Below are positions 43,716 to 55,200 of a DNA stretch of 64,000 bases, in pieces; the first letter of the stretch is position 1, and each line of letters begins with the position of its first letter. Origin of the DNA: Flaccisagitta enflata (Eukaryota > Chaetognatha > Sagittoidea > Aphragmophora). The stretch spans positions 107,074,001-107,138,000 of the forward strand of contig OZ231126.1 of the NCBI GenBank assembly GCA_965153355.1, read 5' to 3'. The notes below the pieces were generated by a model. The model saw only the letters and a program-made list of their open reading frames with translations. It was not told where the DNA came from and made no database searches. The translations under genes were made by a program, and so were the position numbers.

Positions 43716-45420
43716 AAGTGCAGCTGTACAAATATGAGGGTCTGTCAAAGTATGATCTTGTTTTGGGTTGGCGAGAGCTTCAGAGCCTCTCGCTCGACTT
43801 ACAGGCCTCAACTCACAGTTTTCAGTTGGATGGTTACCCATTGCAAATATACAATGACCATGGCAAAAAGGACGCGATTGTTGGAAACATCTTGACTGAC
43901 AAGGAAACGAACTTGGCGCCAATGCAAGTTCTAGCTCACGATTCAATCACTTTGAGAAGAAATGATGAATGCCAAATTGTTCTGGTCATAAAAGACGAGG
44001 CAGATTTGATCACAGGCGCAGATGTCGGTGATGTGTACATTCTTGAGCTAACTCAAGAGATGAAGGACCTAAACATCGAGTTAGCATCCGATATCGTGGA
44101 GCTATTCAGGCTGAATGAAAGAAAGAAACCCTTAGGAAGTATGATCTATCTGAGGGTTCCTGAAGACCATGCTCAACCATTCATCTCCATAAGCAAAGAT
44201 CAACTCGTCGGTACCCTTAGACCCATCTTAGCAGCCCAAGCTACAGATATGGCAAACAAGAACCCTGAAGCTGTTCAAGTTGTTGGGGCATACTTCGTAA
44301 ACAATGCTGAAGAAGCAGGGGAAATAATCAAAACACAGAATGAACAATTCCAAGGTTTCAAGAGAAGTACATCAGCTAAAGGAACTAGCTCAGCTGCAGA
44401 CTACTTTCAAAAAAACCCAAACCATCACTTTGATTCCATTGTGATCTTCCCTATCAAAAGAGAAATGACTGATGAAGAAATCAAAGAAATGGAGGATGCA
44501 GCTATAGCTAGGGAAACTGAATGGACCAAAGAAAATGTTGCTGAAGTTTTCAAGAAAACATTAGATCATGGAAATCAAGAACTAAGAGAAGAAAAATTGG
44601 ATTTCCTATATCAGCACCGACGGGCATTTGCTTCAAACCCAGTTGACATCAAGTATCACTGCAGCACTGTGCAATTTGATGCTTATATACCAAATTCTCT
44701 ATCTATTCATGTGGCCCCAAAATAAAGTGGCATGATGACAAAGCTGATTAATGGTTGCATGCAGCAATGTATGCTAGATAGGAATCAATTGGAAGTTGCT
44801 CCTGCGGATGGCATCAAATGTAGTCATCGTTTTATCTCAGTAAAGAAACCCAACCAGAAGGTGCCTCTGAACAAAGAAGCTTTGGACGAGATGAAAGACG
44901 ACAAAGTATACACATCGTATCGAGCAGTTTTAGATGTGAGTGCACTTTCCAAATACACTAACAGAACCTGTTAATCAAGTCCGATGATGGCTGAAGCCCT
45001 GGCCAGAAAGCCGTGGCAAAGCATCACAACATATTTGGATATAAGCGCCTTCTTTTATCAACTTCGCATCACCCCAAAGCTTAGGGCTCTGTTCTGCTTT
45101 GAGGCTGACATCCCTGGGGTAAACTGGCTTCGGCTGAAGGTTCTTTCGCAGGGAGCTCAAGAATCATCAAGACTTGCTCAAAATGCCATACGAAAGATGC
45201 TCTGAACGGAATTGAGCCTCGCAAGAATTTTGGACAGTTCATCAAAGATCTTGAAAAAATTGAGCAAGATAAACCAATTCATGCTGATCAAGATAAGCTG
45301 TTGCCGTTGGCCCACCTAACTTTCATTGATGATATAGCTCTGAGTTCGCCACGAGATCCAGTGGATCTAGTGCGTTTGGACTTGAGAGAAGACAGCTACT
45401 GGCATCCACCCATGACGGAG
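43716..45420 (+). pseudogene. Ty3/Gypsy reverse transcriptase, multiple stops
   Basis: After a long pre-RT spacer (LTDKETNLAPMQVLAHD, FAYQHRR-like LYQHRRAFA near 44607), RT motifs appear: SHRFISVKKPNQKV, YRAVLDVSALSKYT (44923-44965), LDISAFFYQLRITPK (45037-45080), RLKVLSQGAQES, and the catalytic FIDDI at 45322-45336. In-frame stops lie at 44723-44725, 44972-44974 and 45203-45205. A frameshift near 45205 moves the catalytic motif into another frame. The catalytic Asp pair is still present. The frame ends near 45420 at an insertion. Confidence 0.82.
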
Positions 45421-45958
45421 CGCCAAAAGGTAGTGTTCATTAGGCTTAACATGGGTCGGTTTTTTTAATGATTTTTTTACAAGGTCATATTGAATAGAGT
45501 TACATCTTGAGTATATGAAAAACTGTCAATTATCATCATAATGGCTAAGGTCAAATCTGGGAATAAAAATGTGTTTTATGCTTTGACGGGACATCATAAT
45601 CATGATTTTTCTACCTATCCTGTCTTGTTTGATCATTAGCCCTCATATGCAAAAGGCTGTTCTTGATGATGAGAAGATCATATACTATGAGCGCAAACTA
45701 AAAAAACCCCTTGCCTTTAGAAGTCACCCTAAGTTTTGCGGGGCTCTTATAAAGGATACCGTGGCAAAATTCTTTATGATGTGCTTGTCCTTTTGCGCAG
45801 ATGTTGTTGCTTTTGTGAAGCTTGTAAACAATATTCTTGATTATGATCTTCATTTTTTTTTTAAGGAAGAATAAAAATTAGAGTTTTTTCTGTGCTATTT
45901 CTCCTTCTCAGTAAAGTGTTTCAGAAACAAACTCTAGTATCTAACATGTATTCCATCT
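45421..45958. other. ~0.54-kb insertion inside the reverse transcriptase
   Basis: Sequence between RT palm and RT thumb/connection that matches neither. It begins around the T run TCGGTTTTTTTAATG. It contains an ORF-like piece (LDDEKIIYYERKLKKPLAF) of unknown origin. Clear terminal repeats were not identified. Confidence 0.5.
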
Positions 45959-45962
45959 GAAG

Positions 45963-47274
45963 ATGTTATCCAGAGTTCTTACGTCATTGATCAGGAACAA
46001 TCTCTTGCTGAGTGTCAGAAAGGTGCAACTAGCAATTGAGGATAGACCACACCAATTTCTTGGAATAAGGTACAACAGGCAGGTTGCTAGCGTACCAGAA
46101 GCTACGCGTGAAACCTTGAAATCCATGAAATCACCACAAAATCATCGTGATATCATGCGACAGCTTGGTCTGATCCAGTTTTTTGCTCCTCTGTCCAAGA
46201 CTGCGAACTAAAACAGCGTTTATGAGCTCAAAGTTAAGAAAATCGGCGGGACCCTTAGTATGGTCCTCAACCGATGAACAAAAATTTCGCGAACTGCTGG
46301 AAGAAGTAGCGAGTGCTCACATGGATGGACTGATGAAACTGTTTGACGTAAATATTGCTCCAAAGATAGTAATATGCCATTCAGACTGGGCTCAAAGTCA
46401 AAATGTTTTGGCTACAATTTTACTTGTAAAATACAAGACAAAGACTGGGGAAGTCAAAACAGAACCGGCCATTTGTGAGTCAAAACAGCTTAGTGAGTTG
46501 TACGCCAATAAATCATCGCTTCTTGGAGAATTGGCCTCTCTCACTACTGGAATTCTTAGTCTGCGCTGCATCTTGGAGCAAACGCCGTTCATAGTAAAAA
46601 CGGATTCCTTGTCAATGACATTTCTGCTAGCGTGGCAATTCGACACTAAAGTGGTAATGGACAATAAAATGTTTTCTCGCCTAGTGGTCGTTTTACAGCC
46701 ATTCCAGTTTTACTGCTCATACCTACAGGCAGCTAGTATGCAATACAGCGCCGATGCCATTTCAAGACTGGAACTCAAAGTTGGAAAACCAATTGATCGC
46801 TTCTTGATGGATATGCCCAACTTCTCGGATTTTGAATTGGCCGACACTTTCCTCAGGCCATTCCGCCAAGCCGAAGATGTCAAATCATTCGAAGACAGGA
46901 ACAAGAGATACGTGGAACTGATCAGAACAATTGAGACAGCCAGGGGCCTTGATGCGAGGGAAATCATTGAGCTCTTCTCACATACGCATCGGCTGCCAAA
47001 GCGATTGCACCCTTCGATTCAAAGGGAAATCACATTGATTGAACAAGAATGTGAAAATGCAAAGAAAAGTGATCCAGACCTAGAGTACTGGAAATTGAGC
47101 TTTGGCTTCCAAGAGCCTAAAGGATTGTCGGAAATAGGAGTCTCTCAACCAAGAAAGCTGGTGGAAAATGAAGAAATCATAGCAGCCAATGAAGTGGTGC
47201 TTATGGAGCTATCGAATAATGATGATCTGTTTGATCAGACTCTAGCTCCAAATGAAGTTTCTTGCTTAACATGA
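45963..47274 (+). pseudogene. Ty3/Gypsy RT connection and RNase H
   Basis: The RT end reads MLSRVLTSLIRNNLLLSVRK then HQFLGIRYNRQVAS and RDIMRQLGLIQFFAPLSK. After a frameshift near 46205, the RNase H fold follows: CHSDWAQSQNVLATILL (first Asp), SSLLGELASLTTGILSLR (Glu), FIVKTDSLSMTFL (Asp) and YSADAISRL at the end (QYSADAISR, usual Asp/His region). The remaining segment is helical and ends with TGA at 47272-47274. RNase H removes the RNA strand during cDNA synthesis. Key acidic residues are visible. Confidence 0.8.
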
Positions 47275-48832
47275 GAAGGTCTCAACCAGCTTAGACAAGA
47301 TACCGAATGGATATGCAACAATCATACGTACAGGGACATTCTCTACAACCCATTTGATGGGATCATCCCGGAGGCATTTGCAAGATCAAGCCGTGAACTT
47401 ATTCACTTCGTCCATGAGGTCAACTACATCTATCAACATGCTCTCAGCACTGACTAGCCCATTCCAGATGAACCTTTATTCACAAGTTATCAAGGGGTCA
47501 ATGAAAATTTGAATTGTGCCATTCTTCCAAGCAGCTCAGGATAATGATAATGTAATTTCAACTATCAAAAAGGACATACAGAGGCCTGGAACAGTGGATG
47601 CTGAATATCTTGATCGCATTAGGAGAGCAGACGATTTGTGGGACAAAACGATCAATTATCCACTGTCAAATCATGAGGCTAATGCCAATAGTGTGTATAT
47701 CGATTGTAAAGGGCCAATTGCCTCTCAAAAAACCAGCCAAGAAAAAGCTGGAATGCCCATCAAAAAGAAGTGGGTACTTGTGGCTGTCAATAGTTTGATG
47801 TACATGCATAATTTTATCTTGCTAGACACAATGACAGCAAGTGAATTTGCCAAAAAGTTCTTCGATTACCACATCCGTTACTATGGTGCCCCACAAAAAC
47901 TAATCCAGGACAGGGGCAGCAATTTTTTGGGCAATGTGTCTAAAGAACTTTACAATGTGACCTCCCTTCCTATCCGTCTTGTAAGCGCAGCGCACCAAGC
48001 TGCCAACAAAGCTGAAGCAGCTGTCGGCCGTTTTTCAAGAGCGCTAAAAACGGTACTAGCTGGATCAAATATTCTTCAATGGAAGGAAAAGCTACCTATC
48101 ATTCAAATTGTGGTCAACGCATCTCTCATTCATCCCATCAGTGGAAGGTCACCTTTTGAACTATCAGGTTGCTCGCCCTACTCGGCAATCTACTCACCGT
48201 TGGTCCTATTCAAAACGGACCAAGAAAAGCACCTATCAAAATTGTGGCAAGATAAGGTGGCACTAATGAGGGCGATAACGACGCAACTGCAGAGTCATCA
48301 TAAAGTTCACCTTGGCATTCTTTGTAATCCTGCTGCTACCGCAGCTGCAATGAATCTCAAGAAGGGGTCAAAATGTTTCTATCGTATCCACGGTCACACG
48401 CATATGGCGCCAGGACTGTCGCCTTTATTACCTAAATGGTCTACGGCTACGATTGAAGAAGTCCCAGATAAATCCTCTTTCCTGCTCAGGTCTGACGTAA
48501 CTGGGCGTCGGATTAACCGTCACATAAGCGATATTCACCCTGCCCCACCAGCAAACAGGTTTGGACCTACAGACAATGCAGAGGATGGATTTAATCGCTA
48601 TCTTTTAAAGACAGGAGGAGCCATGCAGGAATTCGAGCAAACGGACCAACAGATGAAGCTGGGGCAAGGTCAACAAAGGGCGAATGTCGAAATGGAAGAA
48701 CACACTAGCAAAAACTTTGAAGAATACGATGGTAGGCAAAATGAAGTGCCTAAAGTGGATGCAAAAAGTGGAGCGGTGCCCAAACAGGAACCGAGGAAAA
48801 GCAGGCGTATCCGTGGGCTAGCGCCTGAATGA
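47275..48832 (+). pseudogene. Ty3/Gypsy integrase
   Basis: The zinc-binding N-terminal part is degraded (ELIHFVHEVNYIYQH near 47400-47450, then stops at about 47456 and after 47500). The catalytic core is open from 47516 to the stop at 48830-48832. It has Asp at 47702-47704 (YIDCKG), Asp at 47909-47911 (IQDRGSNF) and Glu at 48014-48016 (KAEAAVGRF), the D,D-35-E pattern. The C-terminus has a GPY/F-like region (PKWSTATIEEVPDKSSFLLR, RRINRHISDIHPAPP) and ends in a charged tail (PRKSRRIRGLAPE). This core is the best-preserved part of the element. Confidence 0.88.
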
Positions 48833-49570
48833 TTAGCCAACATGTTTTGTACAGACTGAATTATTTGTTCTTTTGTGTATCAATGTCCTACGTTTGAATT
48901 ATGCTTTGAAAATTGGTAATTTTGATTGAGCTTTTCATATTGTACTTTTCTTTGTACTCTTTAGTATTCTACCTTTATTTAGAAAATTAGCTAGTTGGGT
49001 ACTTTTATTGTTGAATTGACTAATTTAGATTGTCTTGCTATGCTTAGCTATTTGCAGGTAGTTTGTTAATTCTAAGTGTTTCAATTGTACAGTTATTTTT
49101 GCTTTTAATGGTCTAGGAAGTTGGAATTTCAGTAACTATTTGCAGATAACTGTATTCTAGTGCAGATGCGCGAGCTGTTGGAGTGTACATGTCTAGTTTA
49201 GTCAATCTCAGGGTAATTATACTAGAAAGTTGGAAGCTCACAGTACATGTCTAGTTATAATCAACTTTGAGGTAATTGAGCTAGAAAGTTGGAAATTCAC
49301 AGACGATTATCTTTAGTGATAACTGTAGGAGATGCAGCTGCGAGAGCTATTGTTTAGTACATGCCTAGTTCAGCAAAAGCTGATGTTTATTGGGTTATGT
49401 TGGCTGATATGTATAAATTTATCAAAATCCATGATTTTTTTCGGAAAACCATGATTTTCCCTGTAAAACCACGATTTTCTGAAAACCGCGATTTTTTTTC
49501 ACTTCCATGAACACTATTTGGTACAGTGTTGTGGATTTACAGTTTTGGCTTGAAGCTTCGTTTTTGCCCC
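48833..49570. other. 3' untranslated/LTR-like DNA of the Ty3 element with short tandem units
   Basis: AT-rich. Units with GTACATGTCTAGTT and CTAGAAAGTTGGAA recur two to three times between about 49110 and 49370. At 49430-49500 a CCATGATTTT/CCACGATTTT/CCGCGATTTT series occurs. No matching 5' LTR exists in the window, so LTR borders cannot be set. Confidence 0.45.
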
Positions 49571-49810
49571 ATGAGGGGGGAGAGCCTAGCTACGATGGAT
49601 CATTGGACAAAAACTGATTGAATTGTAAAAGTAATTAACAACGGATTTGTCATACGTCACTGGAATGACGCGATGTAAGACAATTTACTAACGAACAGAC
49701 AATTAGACTGGACAATAAGTGACAAGAATTGACATAAAAACTTGACATGATAGAGCGTCTTCTTCACTCTATTTTTTTTCTACATGACTACATGACATAA
49801 AATGCTACGA

Positions 49811-51394
49811 CTATACGACATCAACTGACTGACATTTATCACATGACACAAAATGACATACATTATATTGAGTAATGACGACACTATGACGCTTTTCTTT
49901 TCTTCTTTCTAATCTTTTATCTCTCTTTAATCTTCTCTTGGTTCTTCTCCTTGTTCCTCTCTTTGTCCTCCTTCTCTTTGTCTTCCTTCCTCGTCTCTTC
50001 CTCCTTCTCCTTCTTCGGCGATGGTCGAGGTGGAGGGACGGCGGCTGCCTCTGTCTGGAGTATGAGACGCTGGGCCATGATGGGGCTCGCTGGAGACGGG
50101 GACTGTAAATAGAAGCAAAGTAGAGCAAATAAAATCGCGCAAATTTCTTCAATTAACAACCAAGAATGCGTAACAGTATCAACTACTTAACCCAACTACT
50201 CAGGCCAACTAATTAACTCAACTACTCAGGCCAACTACTTAACTCAACTCCTCAGTTCAACTACTCAACTCCTCAGGCCAACTACTTAACTCAACTCCTC
50301 AGGTCAACTACTCAACTCCTCAGGTCAACTACTCAACTCAACTACTCAAGTTGACACAATTGCTTACAGTAACAGTTAAAATCAGCTACTCAAAGCATTA
50401 TCAACGCAATTAAACTTACTTCTGAGCCATGGAGTGGATGGTGGAGGGTGGCTCGTCCACCACAACGAGGCGACCGCTCCTCCACAGGGCCTCGAGGTCC
50501 GCACGACGGAGGGCGGATCGCCTACGATACCAACATATAACTGAAAGGAAAATTAACAAATGCGTCATTTAGCACACGTGGTTTTGAAAGCTTCAATGCG
50601 GATTTTAGCCTGCAGATTTCTAAACTCACACTGCGTCTCTCTAATTGCGCGTCATTTAAACTGCATCATTCATGTTGCGGATTTTTTTAGTACACTGCGT
50701 CACTCTCAACTACATTGCGACACTAAAAGTGACTGCGTCATTCTGCCTTCAATCGAATTTATCCTCCAAACTACGCATAAAACAACACGTGCTTCAATAC
50801 AAGCCTAACCAAAGCGCAATGCGGACTCAATCTCACTCACCTTCTTTGATCCCCCAAACGGCTACGCAGCCACAAACCGCGCCGAGGATCACCTTCGACC
50901 AAAACCTGAATTGAGATGAAAGAAGGGTTAAAATACTTCATTGCGCAAACAGAGCAATTATCATCAAAGGAGAAGAAACGTCAATGCGCAATTATGATCA
51001 TGTTTTCGATCGCGGTTTACAAGAAGAACAAGGGCAATAAAACTTACGCCTGATCCAACGTCGGAGGAGCGGTAGGATGAGGAGAGATCGAGGACGAAGG
51101 ATGTGGAGGATGAGGAAGTGGTGAAGAGGTGGAGGAAGAAGAGGACGCGCCGCGGCAAATCGTCTCGGGATTGCTACGAAAAGGAAAAGGGTTCAATTAA
51201 TTTTAAAAAAAAAAAAAATATATATATATATATACATACAATGAATGAATGAATAAAAAATAAAGAACATAAAACATGATATATAATCACGACTCATTAG
51301 TAATTTAGTTTGCGTACCGAATAGAATACTTCTTCAGGAGTGCAACGCACTCCTGAAAAGTCTTGCCAACGGGCAAGGACATGACGGCGCCCAT
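49811..51394 (-). CDS. five-exon gene for a small single-pass membrane protein
   Basis: No family is recognised. The ATG at 51392-51394 has A at -3 and G at +4 and starts MGAVMSLPVGKTF. Exons on the minus strand are 51394-51318, 51173-51048, 50905-50841, 50540-50420 and 50102-49811. Each intron has GT/AG ends (donors GTACGC, GTAAGT, GTGAGT, GTAAGT), and phases 2, 2, 1, 2 agree at all junctions. An upstream non-coding exon may begin after CTTTTCCCACAG near 51460. The protein has a short helix, a Ser/Pro-rich segment (GASSSSSTSSPLPHPP), one membrane helix (KVILGAVCGCVAVWGI) and a basic juxtamembrane part (CWYRRRSALRRADLEALW). The Arg-rich tail in the last exon is uncertain; another frame there gives a Lys/Glu-rich tail ending at 49917. 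Gly2 could be myristoylated. Probably a host gene. Confidence 0.65.
50186..50352. repeat. CAACTACTCAGGCCAACTAC-type tandem repeat in an intron
   Basis: Variants of CAACTACTCA and CAACTCCTCAGG repeat about ten times inside the last intron of the membrane-protein gene. Confidence 0.85.
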
Positions 51395-51908
51395 TTTTCT
51401 TTCTTTTCTTTTTCTTTCTCTTTTTTTAGCGTCTTTTTTTTCTTTGTTTTGTTCGCAGGTCTGTGGGAAAAGAGAGGAGAAATTAACATTAAACAGCCAA
51501 CAACTAACAACAAAATTGGGGAATACCCCTATGTAATTTGAAACCAAGTTTCAACTATTTCTGAACTCGAATTTCAAAGGATTAACAGCGTTAAAAGTGA
51601 AACAAACGAAACACCCTCTCACGCAATTCGCAAATGCTAATGACTTGGATATGTTTCCGTCGTCATCCTTTTAACTGAAACCAACGACTGCCATAACGGT
51701 TCCCACAATGGGAGGTGAGGCAGGTTGGAAGGAGAAGCCCGCAGGAAAGCCGGCAGGGAAGCCGGCAGGAAGGCCGGCAGGAAGGCCTTTGAGGGCCTTG
51801 GCAACTACGATAACGATTTTATTCATGTCTGCGATGACATTTTCACCTCTTAGCGACAGCTTTTTGCTGGTCTCCAATGAAAGAATACAGGTGCTTTTTT
51901 AAGCATGG

Positions 51909-51914
51909 CATCTC

Positions 51915-51984
<70 letters not shown>

Positions 51985-52215
51985 ATTACTCACTTTGGAC
52001 TTCTATTTTTTTATTTTGATTTCATTTTGTTTTCTTTTTGCTTTATTTTGTTTTTGTTTTGTTTTATTTTGTTTTTGTTTTGTTTTGTTTTGTTTTTGTT
52101 TTATTTTATTTGGTTTTTGTATGTTTTTATTTTGTTTTTGATTTGTTTTTGTTTTTTTCTTTTGGCTGTCTTGTTTTGTTTGAGGCTTTGTTTTGTTTTT
52201 TTTTTTTTTTCATGT
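51909..52215. repeat. (CT)n microsatellite followed by TTTTG-rich tract
   Basis: CT dinucleotides at 51909-51977, then TTTTGTTTTATTTTG-type sequence at about 52010-52215. No gene is seen between 51470 and 52270; a GCCGGCAGGAAG minisatellite lies at 51738-51787. Confidence 0.9.
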
Positions 52216-52271
52216 TAAGTCGAGAAACATAAATAAACAAAAATGAAAGATTTATTTAAAGAGATTATAAA

Positions 52272-54205
52272 AGGAAACTCACTTATCTTTTGTACACTTA
52301 TGCTTACAGTGCGCTGGATGTGAGCTGGGGACTTCAGTATTTCACTCTTTCCCTTCCACGCCCGTTATTGTGGATGTTTCTCTGGACGCCCAAGAGGACA
52401 AAATGTATGACGCCACATTTGGGAGTGGCGCTTCCAAACACCCCGACCACTTGAAGAATTTTGGTTGTGTAGAAAATATCACAACATCTTTTGAGTTGAT
52501 AACAACTAATACTTTAGATGATCTAGGACAACTGTTAGAGACCAGAATGCCTGTTGTAGTTAGGGAAAAGAGGGCAGTTGGCCTTATCATCACGGCAACT
52601 TTGGCAATTATTTCATTGATTTCCATGATCTCTTCTTCCATCTACTTTTCCCTTGAGCTGGATGCATTGAAAACCTACATAAATGATGTTTCTATTCAAC
52701 TATCTCTTAACGGCAAATTTAGTGAGGACATAGCAACGAATACGCGAATTGTGAATAACAATACGCAACTCATTGCGGTCCGCACAAATTTGATTTCAAA
52801 TTATTTGGTAAAGCTTAAACAAGTCAATGCATGTACGCTCAGGGATACTTTCCTTCATTCAGAGGTGTCCAAAGTAAGTCACGACTTGCGTGACTTTAGG
52901 GAGGACCTGATCCAGGGTAAGTTGACGTCAAGGTTACTTACATTGAGTGCTCTGAGGGCATTGATGAAGGATTCGTTGAGCTTTAGAGGATCTTTCTCTT
53001 CTGAGGACCCTTTATCCATCTATCCTCTTTCTTCGGTTTCTCTCTTAAGGGTGGATAAGAAGACGAAAACAGTTTCTTTTCTTTTGGCCTTCCCAGCCAT
53101 TGAGAGAGAGCCTTCTTTTTTTCGTCTTAATGTTCTCAATCCTTCCTCCACTGTGAAGACTGATGAGGATGTTTTTCACGCCTTTTGTGTGAGTCTTGAT
53201 GAATCAGATCTAGTTTTACCAGCTGCAGTGGTGAAGAAAGCAAATTTCGATTTGACAAATTTGAAAAAGGAGGATCTCTTGGAGATAAAAAACGCCTATG
53301 ACTGTCAGACCGTGAACCAGCGTCAAGTTTGCCGTAACTTTCCACTTCCAGACACCACTACTTTGTCTTGCTTGAGTGGCCTTTTGTTCGGTGATCAAAA
53401 GGGTTTAAAGACTTGTCACGTATCCGCGAGTTTGGTGACAGATAATTTATCAACTCACATTGATAGAGGTGACTCTGGAATGTTGATCTCGTCCGCGTTT
53501 ACGCCTAAAATTTACGGTATTTCCAAGGGAAAAAAGGAGATGATCGCTACAACTCATGATGAGTCAGACAAGGGTGTGTGTGTCTTCATCCCTAGCAGGT
53601 TCGATGAGGTCCAAATCATTTCCAAAGGTAGGGAGTCCACTTATCGGCAGAAGCCGAGATACTTTTACCACCACAATCTCACTGAGCACGTGACCCCGGA
53701 AACAAAAGTTAGTTGGTTAGTTTCTGAGTCGTTTTCAAACCTTTCCAATCTTAGCAGAGATTTGACGCTTTCGGAACTCAAAAAGATGGTCCGTGAAACG
53801 GTTGCTTTCCACCCGTTATCGTTCATAGGCCATAGGAGCGTTCTTACTTTTGTCTCTCTTACTCTTTCTATTGTTGCTTGCTTGGTCCTTTTGGCTTGGA
53901 AGTTGAACATTGTGACGCCACCTTGGGAAGCGAATGAAAGTGCTTTTTCCAGGCAAAGAAACAGCGGTCAGTCGGTCAATTTGAGAGATTTGAACAACAA
54001 TCAGAGGCTTAAGGATGAGATAAAGATGTTGAGAGAAAATTTCCTGAGTCTCTCTACCAAAATGGATGCACTCCAGGAGAGAGTATTCCGTCTTCAGCGT
54101 ATAGTGGAGCCTCGTGCAACTGGTCTGTTGTTGCCAGAAGAGATGGAAAATCGGGCTAAAAGTGCAGATAAAGAGAGCTCCGAAAGCGATGGCTTATTGA
54201 GATAA
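52272..54205 (+). CDS. retroviral Env-like (class I fusion type) glycoprotein, uninterrupted
   Basis: Open from about 52272 to the stop at 54203-54205. There is no ATG in the upstream part. An AG with a pyrimidine-containing lead (TTATGCTTACAG, ending 52310) may be the splice acceptor, as for subgenomic env mRNAs. Layout: a short N-terminal subunit with N-glycosylation sites, then a furin-type site REKR at 52562-52573, directly followed by a hydrophobic fusion-peptide-like stretch (AVGLIITATLAIISLISM). Next are a heptad-rich helix with NNT sites and a Cys-containing ectodomain of about 400 residues. A membrane helix lies near 53845-53905 (VSLTLSIVACLVLLAW), and a long cytoplasmic tail contains a second coiled coil. 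This matches errantivirus/baculovirus-F-like envelopes in layout. No gag-pol is attached. It is intact as read, unlike the other retroelement genes here. Confidence 0.75.
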
Positions 54206-54306
54206 AAACGGTGTTTACAATTTTAATGAAACGTGATCTGCTGTCAATTTTTACCTTTTGTTTATAGCTTACCATTTGCCCACTTTTTGTGAGGGTATAG
54301 CTTATC

Positions 54307-54318
54307 AGGGGGGACAGA
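54307..54318 (+). other. possible polypurine tract after the env-like ORF
   Basis: AGGGGGGACAGA followed by TGTGATTC resembles a PPT and LTR start about 100 bp after the env stop. A second purine run (AGAGGGGGGAT) is at 54534-54545. No second LTR copy was found. Confidence 0.4.
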
Positions 54319-54319
54319 T

Positions 54320-55200
54320 GTGATTCGTATCATTAATCTTACGGAAATGATATAAAAAAACCGGATTTAGAAGGATCTTTTTATTTTATATTTCTTTCAT
54401 ACCTTTCATCGATCGTTCATATTATTAACTTGTTGCTACGTTACTTTATATTGATTATTCATGCGTTATGCTTTAGCTTTTGGGACTTGACTTGATTTTC
54501 CTCTCGTTCATTCTATAACTTTTATAAAACTTATAGAGGGGGGATATGGAGTTAAAATGTACAGTCATTGTCGTTCAAATGGTAGTGATTTGATTTTCAC
54601 CATGTAGTGGGATCTCATGATCTCTGCGCAAATTGGATGGTTGAAGTTGAATATGTTTTCAGTCGCAATATTGCCTTATCTCCATCAAGGTACAGAGAAA
54701 AAAAGATACAAAGAGATCAGAAACAAATAAGTTATGAAAACGAAGAGAATATAGTTAAAAACAAAACAAACGTTAAAAACAAAACAATAAAAACAAAAAC
54801 AAACAGTAAAACAAACGTGCCAAGCGAAAACAAATCTAATAACAACAACAACAACAACAACAACACCGTTATTATGGATTAGTTTTCGCCGTTCTCTCAA
54901 ATACTGTAAGTAGTGCAACTAATTATATGCCAACTGATTTCTCGTTTTTTCACGTGCTGAGGAACTCCTTTTGCGTGACATGAGAGAATATCAGATTTCT
55001 CTTCCATAAGAATGGGTAATCGGGAGAGATTGTTATCAGTCATGGTGGTGATCATGTATTGTCTAACATAATCGGAAAGTGGTATAGGGTTGAAGGAAAA
55101 AAATGAAAAATTTCGAAAATTAGATTATATATCTTTTGTTTGTTTGTAACAATATGTCAATGTAATTGTATGTAAGTATTCAATTTGTTGGAAAAAAGAC
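54320..55200. other. non-coding; AAAC/AAC-rich tract
   Basis: An AACAAAACAAACGTT-type stretch with (AAC)n lies at 54755-54866. No supported gene. Confidence 0.5.

Larger units (their letters stand above)
41251..49585 (+). mobile_element. decayed Ty3/Gypsy-type LTR retrotransposon
   Basis: Gag with zinc knuckle, protease, RT, RNase H and integrase follow one another in the Ty3/Gypsy order. The 5' LTR and start of gag are replaced by the satellite terminus. A purine tract (GAGGGGGGAGAG, about 49573-49584) may be the polypurine tract before a 3' LTR. Several stops and frameshifts and one ~0.5-kb insertion make it non-functional. Confidence 0.85.

Noticed and set aside
48833-54600. The env-like ORF as the env gene of the Ty3 element at 41-49 kb
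   Set aside because: A separate minus-strand host-like gene and over 3 kb lie between integrase and env, and the Ty3 pol is far more decayed.
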